From the NCBI RefSeq assembly GCF_035481675.1, contig NZ_JAYJJW010000001.1:1302001-1366000 (forward strand): DNA of 64,000 nt. The letters are read 5' to 3'. The notes under the pieces were generated by a model. That model was not told where the DNA came from, did no database searches, and saw only the letters and a program-made list of their open reading frames with translations. This document shows positions 1 through 8,643 of the stretch, piece by piece. Made by a program: the position numbers and the translations under genes. Position 1 is the stretch's first letter. Every line of letters begins with the position of its first letter. Origin of the DNA: Alteriqipengyuania_B sp035481675. GTDB lineage: Bacteria > Pseudomonadota > Alphaproteobacteria > Sphingomonadales > Sphingomonadaceae.

Positions 1-905
1 GCGAAGGTGTGACGAAGTTCAAAGTGGGCGACCGGGCCGGCATCGGCTGCATGGTCAATTCCTGTCAGGAATGCGACCAGTGCGACATGGGGCACGAGCA
101 GTATTGCACCGGCCCGAAAAGCTGCACGCTGACCTACAACGGTCCGAAGAAGCCCGACGGGACTAACACCTATGGCGGCTATTCCACCGGGTTCGTCGTG
201 CGCGAGGAATTCGCGCTGACGATCCCAGACGCGATCGACTTGGAACACGCCGCCCCGATCCTTTGTGCGGGCATCACGACCTACCAGCCGATGAAATATT
301 TCGGCCTGAAGGAAGGGATGACGCTGGGTGTCGCGGGCATCGGCGGGCTCGGCCACATGGCCGTGCAGATCGGCAAGGCGCTGGGCGCAAAAGTCGTCGC
401 GCTCACGACGAGCCCCGGAAAGAAAGACGCGATCGAGAAGCTGGGCGCGGACGCGGTCATCGACGTGAATGACGGGGATGCGATGGAGGCAAACGCGCAG
501 ACCATCGACCTGATCGTCAACACCATTCCCTACCAGCACGATCTCAATCCCTATCTCGCTCTGATGAAAGCCAAGAGCCAGATCGCCGTCGTCGGCAATT
601 TCCTGGGCTTCGACGATCTCGACACCGCCACCATGGTGTTCCAGCACGTCGGCGTGACCGGGTCGCTGATCGGCGGCGTGGCGGACACGCAGGAAGTGCT
701 GGAGCTGTGCGCCAAGCACGACATCCGGCCCGAAATCGAGATGATCCGCATGGACGAGATCAACACCGCGTTCGAGCGCATGCAGGAAGAGGATGTCCGC
801 TTCCGCCACGTGATCGACATGGCCAGCCTCCGCGACGACAAGGATGCGGCGGACAAGGCCGTGAAAATCGACGATCCGGTTCGCGGCGAAGTGGTGGGGC
901 GCTGA
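1..905 (+). CDS. Zinc-dependent alcohol dehydrogenase (YahK/CAD-like MDR), 5' end missing
   Basis: Medium-chain dehydrogenase/reductase, probably NADP-linked reduction of aldehydes to alcohols in the cytosol. The frame is already open at base 3, so the GTG at 9 is internal and the true start lies before the window. Visible are the structural-zinc cysteines (C-x2-C-x2-C-x7-C in the segment CQECDQCDMGHEQYC), a Rossmann glycine motif GIGGLGHMAVQIG and the CAD-type stretch TYGGYSTGFVV. The catalytic-zinc N-terminal lobe is lost with the missing end. One base separates its stop from the next dehydrogenase, so the two are probably cotranscribed. The natural substrate cannot be told from sequence. 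Confidence 0.9.
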   Translation, partial: EGVTKFKVGDRAGIGCMVNSCQECDQCDMGHEQYCTGPKSCTLTYNGPKKPDGTNTYGGYSTGFVVREEFALTIPDAIDLEHAAPILCAGITTYQPMKYFGLKEGMTLGVAGIGGLGHMAVQIGKALGAKVVALTTSPGKKDAIEKLGADAVIDVNDGDAMEANAQTIDLIVNTIPYQHDLNPYLALMKAKSQIAVVGNFLGFDDLDTATMVFQHVGVTGSLIGGVADTQEVLELCAKHDIRPEIEMIRMDEINTAFERMQEEDVRFRHVIDMASLRDDKDAADKAVKIDDPVRGEVVGR

Positions 906-906
906 C

Positions 907-2010
907 ATGGGCACGCAAGCACGCGGGGCAGTGGTGGCCGAAGCGGGCGCGGATTTCGAGATCCGCGATGTGACGATCGACGATCCGGGCCCCAACGAGG
1001 TGCTGGTCAAGATCGTGGCGACCGGTCTGTGCCACACCGATCTGGCCGTGAAGGACGGCGATCTGCCGACCAATTTCCCCGCCGTCCTCGGTCACGAAGG
1101 GGCAGGGGAAGTATTGGCAGTCGGCGATGCGGTGCAAGGCATCGCGAAAGGCGACAAGGTCGTGCTGTCCTACGGCAGCTGCGGCCATTGCCGGCCGTGC
1201 CAGGAAGGCGATCCTGCCTATTGCGCGGATTTCAATCCGCTCAATTTCATGAACGAACGGCAGGGCAGCGACCGGTCGGTCTTCGAAGACGGCCCCAACG
1301 CGGCTTTCTTCCAGCAATCGTCTTTCGCGACCCACGCCATCGCGCACGAGCGTAACGTGGTGAAGATCGAAAGCGATACGGACATCTCGCTGCTCGGCCC
1401 GCTGGGCTGCGGCATCCAGACGGGTGCCGGCGCGGTCTTGCGGACCGCCCAGGTGCCGGCCGGTTCCGCCGTCGCCGTGTCGGGCTGCGGCAGCGTCGGC
1501 ATGGCGGCCCTGATGGCGGCAAAGGTCGCAGGGGCATCGGTCATAATCGCCATCGACCCCAATACCGACCGACTGAAAACCGCAGAAGAGCTGGGCGCGA
1601 CCGATACAATCGCCGTAGGAGACGATACCGATGTGGCCGAGGCGGTCCGCAAGATCGTGCCGGCCGGCGTCGATTACGTGATCGAATGTTCGGGCAATGC
1701 CGCCGCGGCCAGGGACGGCTGGTCCGCCCTCGCCAATCGCGGCACGCTGGTGGTCGTGGGCGCACCGCCGCAGGGCACCGACTATTCCTTTGATGCCAAC
1801 GAGCACATCCTGAGCGGCCGCAAGATCGTCGGCTGCGTGGAGGGCGACAGCAAGGTGAAGCAATTCATCCCGCAATTGGTCGATCTGTTCGAGCAGGGCC
1901 GCTTCCCGTTCGACAAGCTGACCAAGCGATACAAGTTCGACGAAATCAACAAGGCCGTCGCCGATCTGGAGGACGGCACGGTTTTCAAGCCGATCATCGA
2001 GATGGGCTGA
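907..2010 (+). CDS. Zinc-dependent aryl/benzyl-alcohol dehydrogenase-like MDR enzyme
   Basis: A 367-residue class-III-like alcohol dehydrogenase, NAD-linked by family. It has the catalytic-zinc signature GLCHTD near residue 40, then GHEGAGEV, the four structural-zinc cysteines CGHCRPCQEGDPAYC, and a Rossmann motif GCGSVGMAALMAAKVAG followed by an acidic residue (IAIDPN) that favours NAD. The pattern resembles aryl-alcohol dehydrogenases such as XylB/AdhC more than glutathione-dependent formaldehyde dehydrogenase. It starts one base after the stop of the upstream dehydrogenase, so the two form an operon and may act on related alcohols. The substrate is not determinable. Confidence 0.9.
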   Translation: MGTQARGAVVAEAGADFEIRDVTIDDPGPNEVLVKIVATGLCHTDLAVKDGDLPTNFPAVLGHEGAGEVLAVGDAVQGIAKGDKVVLSYGSCGHCRPCQEGDPAYCADFNPLNFMNERQGSDRSVFEDGPNAAFFQQSSFATHAIAHERNVVKIESDTDISLLGPLGCGIQTGAGAVLRTAQVPAGSAVAVSGCGSVGMAALMAAKVAGASVIIAIDPNTDRLKTAEELGATDTIAVGDDTDVAEAVRKIVPAGVDYVIECSGNAAAARDGWSALANRGTLVVVGAPPQGTDYSFDANEHILSGRKIVGCVEGDSKVKQFIPQLVDLFEQGRFPFDKLTKRYKFDEINKAVADLEDGTVFKPIIEMG

Positions 2011-2096
2011 CGGTCGGTCGACCGGGGTTGCAACAATGGCCGGGCGGCCTCTAGGCGTCTTCGCATATTCGTGAAGCAGCCGGGGCCGCCCGATCC

Positions 2097-3032
2097 ATGT
2101 TTGCCATCCCTGACCCGATCCGCCGCGCCGTGCCGCTGGCCGCGCTTGTCCTTCTTGCAACGCCGGCCGCGGCGCAGGACCTGCCGGAACCGGCGCGCGC
2201 GATGGTGGATGCCGCAATCGCCACAGGTGATGCGGCAAAGGTCGCGGCCGTCGCCGAAGCGGCGCGCACGACCAACCCCGATGCGGTCGAGGAAATCGAC
2301 GGACTGGTGGCGGCGTTCACCGCCGAACGCGAGCGGATCGCTGCCGAAGAAGCCGCCGAGGAAAAGCGCGCGCTCCGAGAAGCCGGCGTTTTCGCCCGCT
2401 GGTCCGGTGAAGGCCAGCTCGGCGGGTTCCGCGCTACCGGGAACGCCGACCAGCTGGGTCTGACGGCAGGCGCTAAGCTGGAGCGCGATGGCATCGACTG
2501 GACGCACAAGCTCGCGCTGCTTGCCGATTACCAGGAAAACAACGGCGTCGCCGCGCGCGAACAGTACCGGGCGACGTACGAGCCCAACTACCGGGTGGAC
2601 GACTGGGTGTTTGTCTACGGCCTCGCCCAGTTCGAGAGCGACCGGTTCCAGGGGTACGACGCGCGCTATTCGTTCTCCGGCGGCGCGGGCCTGACCCTGC
2701 TCGACGAAAAGGAGGTGCAGCTTTCGGTCAAGGGCGGTCCGGCCTGGCGGCGCACCGAGAGGGTGGACGGCACGGCGCGGGAGCGCATTTCCGCCCTCGC
2801 CGCGCTGGATTTCGACTGGCAGGTGGCGGAGCGGCTGAAACTGTTCGAGGATGCCAGCGTGTTCTATGAACCCGAAGGCACGACGCTGGCGGCGCGCACG
2901 GGGCTGGAGGCCGGGCTCGGGTCCTCGCTATCCGCGCGCTTCAGCTACGCCGTGGAATACGAGACCGATCCGCTGGCAGGCGCGGTTTCGACCGACACCC
3001 TCACCCGGTTCACGCTCATCTACGGCTTTTGA
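2097..3032 (+). CDS. DUF481 (YdiY-like) outer-membrane beta-barrel protein
   Basis: A 311-residue secreted protein with a signal peptide (hydrophobic core ending in AAAQ near residue 27). A helical, Ala/Glu-rich linker with probable coiled-coil character spans about residues 30-100. A C-terminal domain of alternating amphipathic strands follows and ends in the aromatic residue F typical of outer-membrane barrels. This matches the DUF481/YdiY family, called salt-induced outer-membrane protein, whose function is not settled. The gene ends three bases before the convergent methyltransferase-like gene. No strong terminator is visible between them. Confidence 0.85.
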   Translation: MFAIPDPIRRAVPLAALVLLATPAAAQDLPEPARAMVDAAIATGDAAKVAAVAEAARTTNPDAVEEIDGLVAAFTAERERIAAEEAAEEKRALREAGVFARWSGEGQLGGFRATGNADQLGLTAGAKLERDGIDWTHKLALLADYQENNGVAAREQYRATYEPNYRVDDWVFVYGLAQFESDRFQGYDARYSFSGGAGLTLLDEKEVQLSVKGGPAWRRTERVDGTARERISALAALDFDWQVAERLKLFEDASVFYEPEGTTLAARTGLEAGLGSSLSARFSYAVEYETDPLAGAVSTDTLTRFTLIYGF

Positions 3033-3035
3033 GCC

Positions 3036-3716
3036 TCAACGCTTTCGCGCGAACCAGATGAAATGTTGCGGGCCCTTGTTGTTGGGCCGCGCACGCACCC
3101 TGCGGACCTCCACATCGAAACGTGCATCGCGCAGGCGCTGGGTGAACTTGTGATCGTCCGCCGCCGACCACACGGCAAGCAGGCCGCCCGGGTTCAGCGC
3201 GTCGCGCGCCCGGGCGAGCCCGGTGCGCGTGTAAAGCCGTTCGTTGCCATCGTGGACGATGCCGTCGGGCCCGTTGTCCACGTCGAGCAGGATCGCGTCG
3301 TAACGCGGTGTGGTGCCGTCTACCGCATCGTCGATCAACGCGGCGACATCGGCAATCACGATTTCCCCGCGCGGATCGTCCATGCAATCGCCGGTCAATT
3401 CCGTCAGCGGACCTTTCGCCCATTCGAGGATATCGGGCACTACCTCCGCCACCGTCACCTTGCCCCTTTCGGGCAGGGCGGCCAGTGCCGCGCGGTAAGT
3501 GAAGCCCATGCCGTAGCCGCCGATGAGCAGGTGCGGCGAACTTGCTTCCAGTCGCTCCACCGTGAGCTCGGCCAGTTGCTCCTCGCTGAAGCGCATGCGC
3601 GTGCCCATCAGCTCGTCCCGGCCCAGCATGATGATGAAGTCGCGCCCGTGGCTGACCAGTTCCAGCGTGCCCCCGCCGGGGATCTCCGCAGTGGCGATAT
3701 GTTCACGCGGCAGCAT
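3036..3716 (-). CDS. Spermidine-synthase-like class I methyltransferase-fold protein
   Basis: A 226-residue protein with the spermidine-synthase/SpeE-like Rossmann fold: glycine motif LLIGGYGMGFTYRAAL near residue 64, acidic strand ends VTVAEVVPDI and AILLDVDNGPDG, and the late strand GGLLAVWSAADD. It is shorter than polyamine synthases and lacks their full N-terminal tetramerisation region. It may therefore be one of the uncharacterised SpeE-like proteins common in Proteobacteria rather than a true aminopropyltransferase. It overlaps the 3' end of the histidine kinase gene by 14 bases, so it is translated from the same message. Confidence 0.8.
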   Translation of the reverse strand: MLPREHIATAEIPGGGTLELVSHGRDFIIMLGRDELMGTRMRFSEEQLAELTVERLEASSPHLLIGGYGMGFTYRAALAALPERGKVTVAEVVPDILEWAKGPLTELTGDCMDDPRGEIVIADVAALIDDAVDGTTPRYDAILLDVDNGPDGIVHDGNERLYTRTGLARARDALNPGGLLAVWSAADDHKFTQRLRDARFDVEVRRVRARPNNKGPQHFIWFARKR

Positions 3717-4779
3717 CGTAACCCTCCGGTTGCGACCCCGGGATCACGAGCCGGGCGATCGCGCCCTTCCCGTCAGTCCGATTGTCCAACGTGAACTCCC
3801 CGCGCAAGCCCTTCGCCAGCGTGCAGGCAATCCGCAGGCCCAGGCTGTCCGACCCTTCCAGTTCGAACCCGTCGGGCAAACCGATGCCTTCGTCCTGGAT
3901 GCAGATGATGTAGCAGCGGTCCTCGTTCTCTTCCCCGTTTTCAACCACCGTGACCTCCAGCGGGCCGCCGCCGTCGGCATAGGCGTGCTCCACCGCGTTG
4001 CTGATCGCTTCCGCCACGACGAGGGCCGTCGGCACAGCGTCCTTGGCCTCCAGAGTGCCTTGCACCTTCTCGTCGAACAGGTAGCGGATATCGCGCCTGC
4101 CCGAAGCGTCCAGCGTGTCCTGCGCGATGCGGTTGATGTAGCTGCCCAGCGGCAACTGCGCGCCGTCGGCACGGTACAGAGTCCGCTGCAGCCGGCCGAT
4201 CAACCCCAGCCTGCGCGACGCATCGGCCAAGGCCTGCTTGCCCTCCCCTTCGGCCATGCCGCGCTGCTGAAGCGTCAGGAGCGAAGAGACCATCTGCAGG
4301 TTGTTGCCGACGCGGTGCTGCAGTTCCTTGAACAGCATCTCGCGCGTCTCGGCCAGTTCGGCGCTCTTTCGCTGTTCCAGTGCCAGGCGCGCGTTGGCGA
4401 TCTGCATCCAGTGGACGAGGGCGATGTCGACCACCACAATACCGAGGAAGAAAGCCAGAGCCACCACCGCCCGGAAATCGAGCGCGAAGCTTTCGACCGG
4501 CGGGATGAAGAAATACCAGCTCAGCAGGCCACACAGCAAAGCGGCGAGCGCTCCCGGCCCGACGCCGAAGAAGAAGGCGGTCAGGATGACCGGGGGAAAG
4601 AAGGTGATGTAGGGGAAGCCGTCCGGCAACGCCCCTTCGACGGCCCAGCGCAACAACAGCCCCGCCACGCTGGACAGGATGGCGACGCCATAGCCGATCC
4701 ACGGACGACGACGAGCCAGCGGCAGTCGCTGCAGGAAGGTCAGACTATCGGGCGGAAGGTCCCTAAGGGCCTTGAACAT
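3703..4779 (-). CDS. Membrane-anchored sensor histidine kinase (DUF4118 + HisKA_2/HATPase)
   Basis: A 358-residue kinase. Residues 28-125 hold four hydrophobic segments resembling the DUF4118 sensor (PYITFFPPVILTAFFFG). A short coiled coil follows, then the HisKA_2 box KELQHRVGNNLQ with the phospho-acceptor His near residue 155. The ATPase domain has an N-box (EAISNAVEHAY) and a G1 box (DEGIGLP). This architecture is typical of alphaproteobacterial kinases that feed PhyR/EcfG general-stress signalling or orphan response regulators. No partner regulator is adjacent. The gene overlaps the downstream methyltransferase-like gene. The stem-loop at 4814-4845 separates it from pnp. Confidence 0.88.
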   Translation of the reverse strand: MFKALRDLPPDSLTFLQRLPLARRRPWIGYGVAILSSVAGLLLRWAVEGALPDGFPYITFFPPVILTAFFFGVGPGALAALLCGLLSWYFFIPPVESFALDFRAVVALAFFLGIVVVDIALVHWMQIANARLALEQRKSAELAETREMLFKELQHRVGNNLQMVSSLLTLQQRGMAEGEGKQALADASRRLGLIGRLQRTLYRADGAQLPLGSYINRIAQDTLDASGRRDIRYLFDEKVQGTLEAKDAVPTALVVAEAISNAVEHAYADGGGPLEVTVVENGEENEDRCYIICIQDEGIGLPDGFELEGSDSLGLRIACTLAKGLRGEFTLDNRTDGKGAIARLVIPGSQPEGYDAAA

Positions 4780-4813
4780 CGGATCGGGTCGCTTTCGTCT
4801 GGCTATTATTGAA

Positions 4814-4845
4814 AGGGCCGCGGAAGCGCATACTCCCGCGGCCCT
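4814..4845 (-). terminator. Intrinsic terminator downstream of pnp
   Basis: A perfect 10-bp inverted repeat (AGGGCCGCGG / CCGCGGCCCT) with a 12-base loop lies 26 bases past the pnp stop. On the minus strand it is followed by a moderately T-rich stretch (TTCAATAATAG). It lies between pnp and the histidine kinase, both on the minus strand, so it probably ends the long rimP-to-pnp series of transcripts. Confidence 0.7.
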
Positions 4846-4870
4846 GAAATGCCAAAAGGCGTTTGAAGGA

Positions 4871-7180
4871 TCAGTCCTTCAGGAAGTCGGGCACGTGGGC
4901 TTCACCGCCCCCGTTGTCGTTACCGCCGTCGCCGTCACGGCCGCCACGCGGGCCACGACCGCGACCGCCACGGTCGCCACCGCGACCGCCGCCACGTCCG
5001 CCACGATCACCGCCGCCACGCGGGCCGCGGTCGCCGCGATCACCGCGCGGTTCGCGCGGCGGGCGGGTGTCTTCCAGCTCTTCGCCGGTTTCCTGGTCGA
5101 CCACGCGCATCGACAGGCGGACCTTGCCGCGCTGGTCGATCTCGAGGACCTTGACCTTCACTTCCTGGCCTTCGCTGACGACGTCGGTCGGCTTCTCGAC
5201 ACGCTCGTTCTTCATTTCGGACACGTGGACGAGACCGTCCTTGCCGCCCATGAAGTTCACGAATGCACCGAAGTCGACGATGTTGACGACCTTGCCGTTG
5301 TAGATCTTGCCGACTTCCGCTTCTTCGACGATGCCTTCGATCCACGCCTTAGCAGCGGCGATCTCGTCGGCATTGCTGGACGAGATCTTGATCACGCCCT
5401 CGTCGTCGATGTCCACCTTGGCGCCGGTTTCGGCCACGATCTCGCGGATCACCTTGCCGCCGGTACCGATGACGTCGCGGATCTTCGACTTGTCGATCTG
5501 CATGGTCTCGATACGCGGTGCGTGCTTGGACACCTCACCGCGTGCCGAACCCAGGGCCTTCTGCATTTCGCCCAGGATGTGCGCGCGGCCTTCGCTGGCC
5601 TGAGCCAGTGCGGTCTTCATGATCTCCTGCGTGATGCCGGCGACCTTGATGTCCATCTGCAGGCTGGTGATGCCCTTTTCCGAACCGGCGACCTTGAAGT
5701 CCATGTCGCCGAGGTGGTCTTCGTCACCCAGGATGTCCGACAGGACGGCGAACTCGTCGCCTTCGAGGATCAGGCCCATCGCGATGCCCGAAACCGGGCG
5801 CTCGATCGGCACGCCGGCGTCCATCATCGACAGGCAGCCGCCGCACACGGTCGCCATCGAGGACGAGCCGTTGCTCTCCGTGATGTCGGACAGGATGCGG
5901 ATGGTGTACGGGAAGTCCTCATGCGCGGGCAGCACCGGATGCAGCGCGCGCCATGCGAGCTTGCCGTGACCGGTTTCGCGCCGGCTCGTGAAGCCGAAAC
6001 GGCCCACTTCGCCGACCGAATAGGGCGGGAAGTTGTAGTGCAGCATGAAGTGGTTGTACGACAGACCTTCGAGACCGTCGATCATCTGCTCGGCATCCTT
6101 GGTGCCCAGCGTGGTGGTGCAGATCGCCTGCGTTTCACCGCGCGTGAACAGGGCCGAACCGTGCGTACGGGGCAGCAGACCGACCATCGCCTCGATCGGG
6201 CGGACCTGGTTCAGCTTGCGGCCGTCGATGCGCTGGCCGTCCTTAAGGATGGCACCGCGCACGATTTCCGCTTCCAGCTTCTTGACCGCCTTGTTGGCGA
6301 CCATCTGCGTCTGCGGTTCATCGTCTGCGAACGCGTCCTTCGCCTTGGCGCGCGCTTCGTTGAGCGCGTCGGAGCGGGCCGACTTGTCGGTCAGCTTGTA
6401 GGCGGCGGCGATGTCGCTACCCACGATGCCGCGCAGCTTTTCCTTGATCGCGGAGGTATCGTCCGACTGGTCGATTTCCCACGGGTCCTTGGCGGCCTGC
6501 TCGGCGAGATCGATGATCGCGCCGATGACCTTGCGGCTTTCCTCGTGCGCGAACATGACGGCGCCGAGCATTTCCTCTTCGGTCAGTTCCTTCGCTTCGG
6601 ATTCGACCATCATCACCGCGTCCTGCGTCGCGGCGACGACCAGGTCGAGACGACCGTCTTCGCCCAGCGCATCGGTCAGGCTGGGGTTGAGGACATATTC
6701 GCCATCGTTGGTGAAGCCGACGCGTGCCGCGCCGATCGGGCCCATGAAAGGCACGCCGCTGATGGTAAGGGCCGCAGAGGCGGCAATCATCGCGACGATA
6801 TCGGGCTCGGTCTCGCCGTCATAGGACAGAACCTGCGCGATCACGTTGATTTCGTTGTAGAAGCCTTCCGGGAAGAGCGGCCGCACCGGGCGGTCGATCA
6901 GGCGGGAGGTCAGCGTTTCCTTCTCCGTGGCGCGGCCTTCGCGCTTGAAGAAGCCGCCCGGGATACGGCCCGCAGCGGAGAATTTTTCCTGGTAGTGGAC
7001 AGTCAGCGGGAAGAAGTCCTGCCCTTCGCGAACACTCTTGGCGGCGGTCACGGCGCACAGCACCACGGTTTCGCCATAGGTGGCCAGCACGGCGCCGTCA
7101 GCCTGACGGGCGATCTGGCCGGTTTCGAGGGTGAGGGTCTTTCCGCCCCACTCCAGCGATACGGTTTTCTTGTCGAACAT
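4871..7180 (-). CDS. pnp: Polyribonucleotide nucleotidyltransferase (PNPase) with RGG-rich tail
   Basis: A 769-residue 3'-5' phosphorolytic exoribonuclease of the RNA degradosome. Two RNase-PH domains flank an alpha-helical linker. They are followed by a KH domain (IGTGGKVIREI) and an S1 domain (GKVVNIVDFGAFVNF). After S1 comes a run of about 45 residues of RGD/RGG repeats, then a short conserved end, HVPDFLKD. The tail is longer and more RGG-rich than in enteric PNPases. The start at 7180 has an AGGA ribosome site seven bases upstream. rpsO lies immediately upstream, as in most Proteobacteria. A GC-rich hairpin at 7286-7305 in the leader may be a processing site. Confidence 0.98.
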   Translation of the reverse strand: MFDKKTVSLEWGGKTLTLETGQIARQADGAVLATYGETVVLCAVTAAKSVREGQDFFPLTVHYQEKFSAAGRIPGGFFKREGRATEKETLTSRLIDRPVRPLFPEGFYNEINVIAQVLSYDGETEPDIVAMIAASAALTISGVPFMGPIGAARVGFTNDGEYVLNPSLTDALGEDGRLDLVVAATQDAVMMVESEAKELTEEEMLGAVMFAHEESRKVIGAIIDLAEQAAKDPWEIDQSDDTSAIKEKLRGIVGSDIAAAYKLTDKSARSDALNEARAKAKDAFADDEPQTQMVANKAVKKLEAEIVRGAILKDGQRIDGRKLNQVRPIEAMVGLLPRTHGSALFTRGETQAICTTTLGTKDAEQMIDGLEGLSYNHFMLHYNFPPYSVGEVGRFGFTSRRETGHGKLAWRALHPVLPAHEDFPYTIRILSDITESNGSSSMATVCGGCLSMMDAGVPIERPVSGIAMGLILEGDEFAVLSDILGDEDHLGDMDFKVAGSEKGITSLQMDIKVAGITQEIMKTALAQASEGRAHILGEMQKALGSARGEVSKHAPRIETMQIDKSKIRDVIGTGGKVIREIVAETGAKVDIDDEGVIKISSSNADEIAAAKAWIEGIVEEAEVGKIYNGKVVNIVDFGAFVNFMGGKDGLVHVSEMKNERVEKPTDVVSEGQEVKVKVLEIDQRGKVRLSMRVVDQETGEELEDTRPPREPRGDRGDRGPRGGGDRGGRGGGRGGDRGGRGRGPRGGRDGDGGNDNGGGEAHVPDFLKD

Positions 7181-7285
7181 GTATTTTCCTAAATGACCCG
7201 CACGGCCTCATTGCGGTGCGGGGCCTACTGCCGGGGATACCGTCCCGGTCCGGTTCGGGGCTCATCTCGCCCCATTGGCCGCACG

Positions 7286-7305
7286 CCTGCGCCGGATTGC
7301 GCAGG
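7286..7305 (-). promoter_or_regulatory. Stem-loop in the rpsO-pnp intergenic region (candidate pnp leader element)
   Basis: A perfect 7-bp stem (CCTGCGC / GCGCAGG) with a 6-base loop lies between the rpsO terminator and the pnp start. No T-run follows on the minus strand, so a terminator is unlikely. In enteric bacteria the pnp leader carries an RNase III-processed hairpin through which PNPase autoregulates. A similar role here is only an analogy. Confidence 0.35.
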
Positions 7306-7320
7306 TGCCGGATAAACGAA

Positions 7321-7341
7321 GGGCGGCCTTTCGAGCCGCCC
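7321..7341 (-). terminator. Terminator of rpsO
   Basis: A 7-bp GC stem (GGGCGGC / GCCGCCC) with a 7-base loop is followed on the minus strand by TTCGTTTAT, 12 bases after the rpsO stop. Partial readthrough into pnp is expected from the conserved rpsO-pnp arrangement. Confidence 0.7.
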
Positions 7342-7352
7342 CCCGGTAACTC

Positions 7353-7622
7353 TTATTTACGCAGACCCAGCTTCTGGATCAGGGCGTTGTAGCGCTCCAC
7401 GTCCTTCTTCTTGAGATAGGCGAGGAGGCTGCGGCGCTTGTTGACCATGGCCAGCAAGCCGCGACGCGAATGGTTGTCCTTGTGGTGGCTCTTGAAGTGG
7501 TCGGTCAGGTTGCGGATGCGTTCCGTCAGGATGGCGACCTGTACTTCGGGGGAGCCGGTGTCGCCCTTGCCCTGGGCGTTGTCCTTGATGATCTTCTGCT
7601 TGTTTTCGGCGGTAACCGACAT
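7353..7622 (-). CDS. rpsO: 30S ribosomal protein S15
   Basis: An 89-residue S15, the exact usual length, which binds 16S rRNA in the platform of the small subunit. The sequence carries typical S15 stretches (GSPEVQVAILTERI, HSRRGLLAMVNKRRSLL). The ATG at 7622 was preferred over an in-frame GTG four codons upstream because it gives the canonical N-terminus MSVTAE. It lies between truB and pnp, the standard bacterial order. Confidence 0.98.
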   Translation of the reverse strand: MSVTAENKQKIIKDNAQGKGDTGSPEVQVAILTERIRNLTDHFKSHHKDNHSRRGLLAMVNKRRSLLAYLKKKDVERYNALIQKLGLRK

Positions 7623-7650
7623 GTCTGTTCTCACTTGCTCAGCGACATCT

Positions 7651-8643
7651 TCAAAGGTTGAACCCCCGCACGACTTTCGCCGTGCCGCCGTTCAGGTCCA
7701 CCAGCGCTACCGGCACATCGGCCAGCATCGCACAGTAAAGCCCGTCGGTGTGGGGCAGCCCGGAAACGACCCGGCCCTGGCGGACCGCCTGCGCGCTTTC
7801 CGGATCGAGGACCAGGGCCGGGATGTCGTCCAGCCCCGCTTCGAGCGGCAGGAGGAGGTCTTCAAGCGCCGCGCCCTTACCGATTTCGTTCAGTTTGTCT
7901 AGCGAAATCGCCTGTTCCTGGCGGAACGGGCCGGCCTTGGTACGCCTGAGGTAGGTAACGTGGCCCAGCGTGCCAAGGGCGCGTGCGATATCCCGTGCAA
8001 GGGAGCGGATGTAAGTGCCCTTGCTGACGTGCGCCGTCAGCGTGACCGCATCGGCCAGTTCCAATGGTGCCTGCGGATCGTAGGGGTCGGGGCGGCCGGC
8101 ACTGGTGGCAAAGGCGCTCGGGATGTCGTCGCCATCGTCACGCTGCCCCTGCAGGCGGAGCGAATGGATCGTCACGATCCGCGTTTTCATCTCCACCTCT
8201 TCGCCCGCCCGCGCGCGGTCGTAGGCGCGCTTTCCGTCGACTTTCAGCGCAGAGTATTTTGGCGGGACCTGCTCGATCTCGCCGGTGAAGTGCTCCAGCA
8301 CCGCAGAAATCGCGGCCATCGGCGGGCGGCGGTCGGTGCGCTGCGTCACCTCGCCCTCGGCATCCAGCGTGTCGGTTTCCTCCCCGAACTGGATGGTAAA
8401 GTCGTAAACCTTGCTCGCATCGAGCATGCGGCCGGCAAGCTTCGTCGCCTCCCCCAGCGCGATCGGCAGCACGCCTTCGGCTTCGGGGTCGAGCGTGCCG
8501 CCATGGCCGGTCCTGGTCTTCGGCAGCCCCGCTTCGCGCAAATTACGCTTTACGGCTGCGACCGCTTGGGTGGAGCCCAGCCCGCGCGGCTTATCGAGGA
8601 TGATCCAGCCATTGATCGCACCGTTGATCGCATCGTCGCTCAC
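7651..8643 (-). CDS. truB: tRNA pseudouridine(55) synthase TruB
   Basis: Makes pseudouridine 55 in the T-loop of tRNAs. The 330-residue protein has the N-terminal stretch GWIILDKPRGLGST, the catalytic motif region HGGTLDPEAEGVLPIALGEATK (Asp in GGTLDP), YDFTIQFGEETDTLD, and KGTYIRSLARDIA in the C-terminal half. No ATG is available. The GTG at 8643 overlaps the tdk stop as GTGA, indicating translational coupling. The gene sits before rpsO as usual, but thymidine kinase takes the upstream place normally held by rbfA. Confidence 0.96.
   Translation of the reverse strand: MSDDAINGAINGWIILDKPRGLGSTQAVAAVKRNLREAGLPKTRTGHGGTLDPEAEGVLPIALGEATKLAGRMLDASKVYDFTIQFGEETDTLDAEGEVTQRTDRRPPMAAISAVLEHFTGEIEQVPPKYSALKVDGKRAYDRARAGEEVEMKTRIVTIHSLRLQGQRDDGDDIPSAFATSAGRPDPYDPQAPLELADAVTLTAHVSKGTYIRSLARDIARALGTLGHVTYLRRTKAGPFRQEQAISLDKLNEIGKGAALEDLLLPLEAGLDDIPALVLDPESAQAVRQGRVVSGLPHTDGLYCAMLADVPVALVDLNGGTAKVVRGFNL

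Noticed and set aside
760..2238. A 492-codon minus-strand frame opposite the alcohol dehydrogenases
   Set aside because: Antisense shadow with His/Arg/Asp-rich composition; the plus-strand enzymes have clear zinc and Rossmann motifs.
4772..7192. An 806-codon open frame on the plus strand opposite pnp
   Set aside because: It is the antisense shadow of pnp. The protein is His/Asp/Val-rich low-complexity text typical of reading a GC-rich gene backwards, and pnp itself has full domain support.
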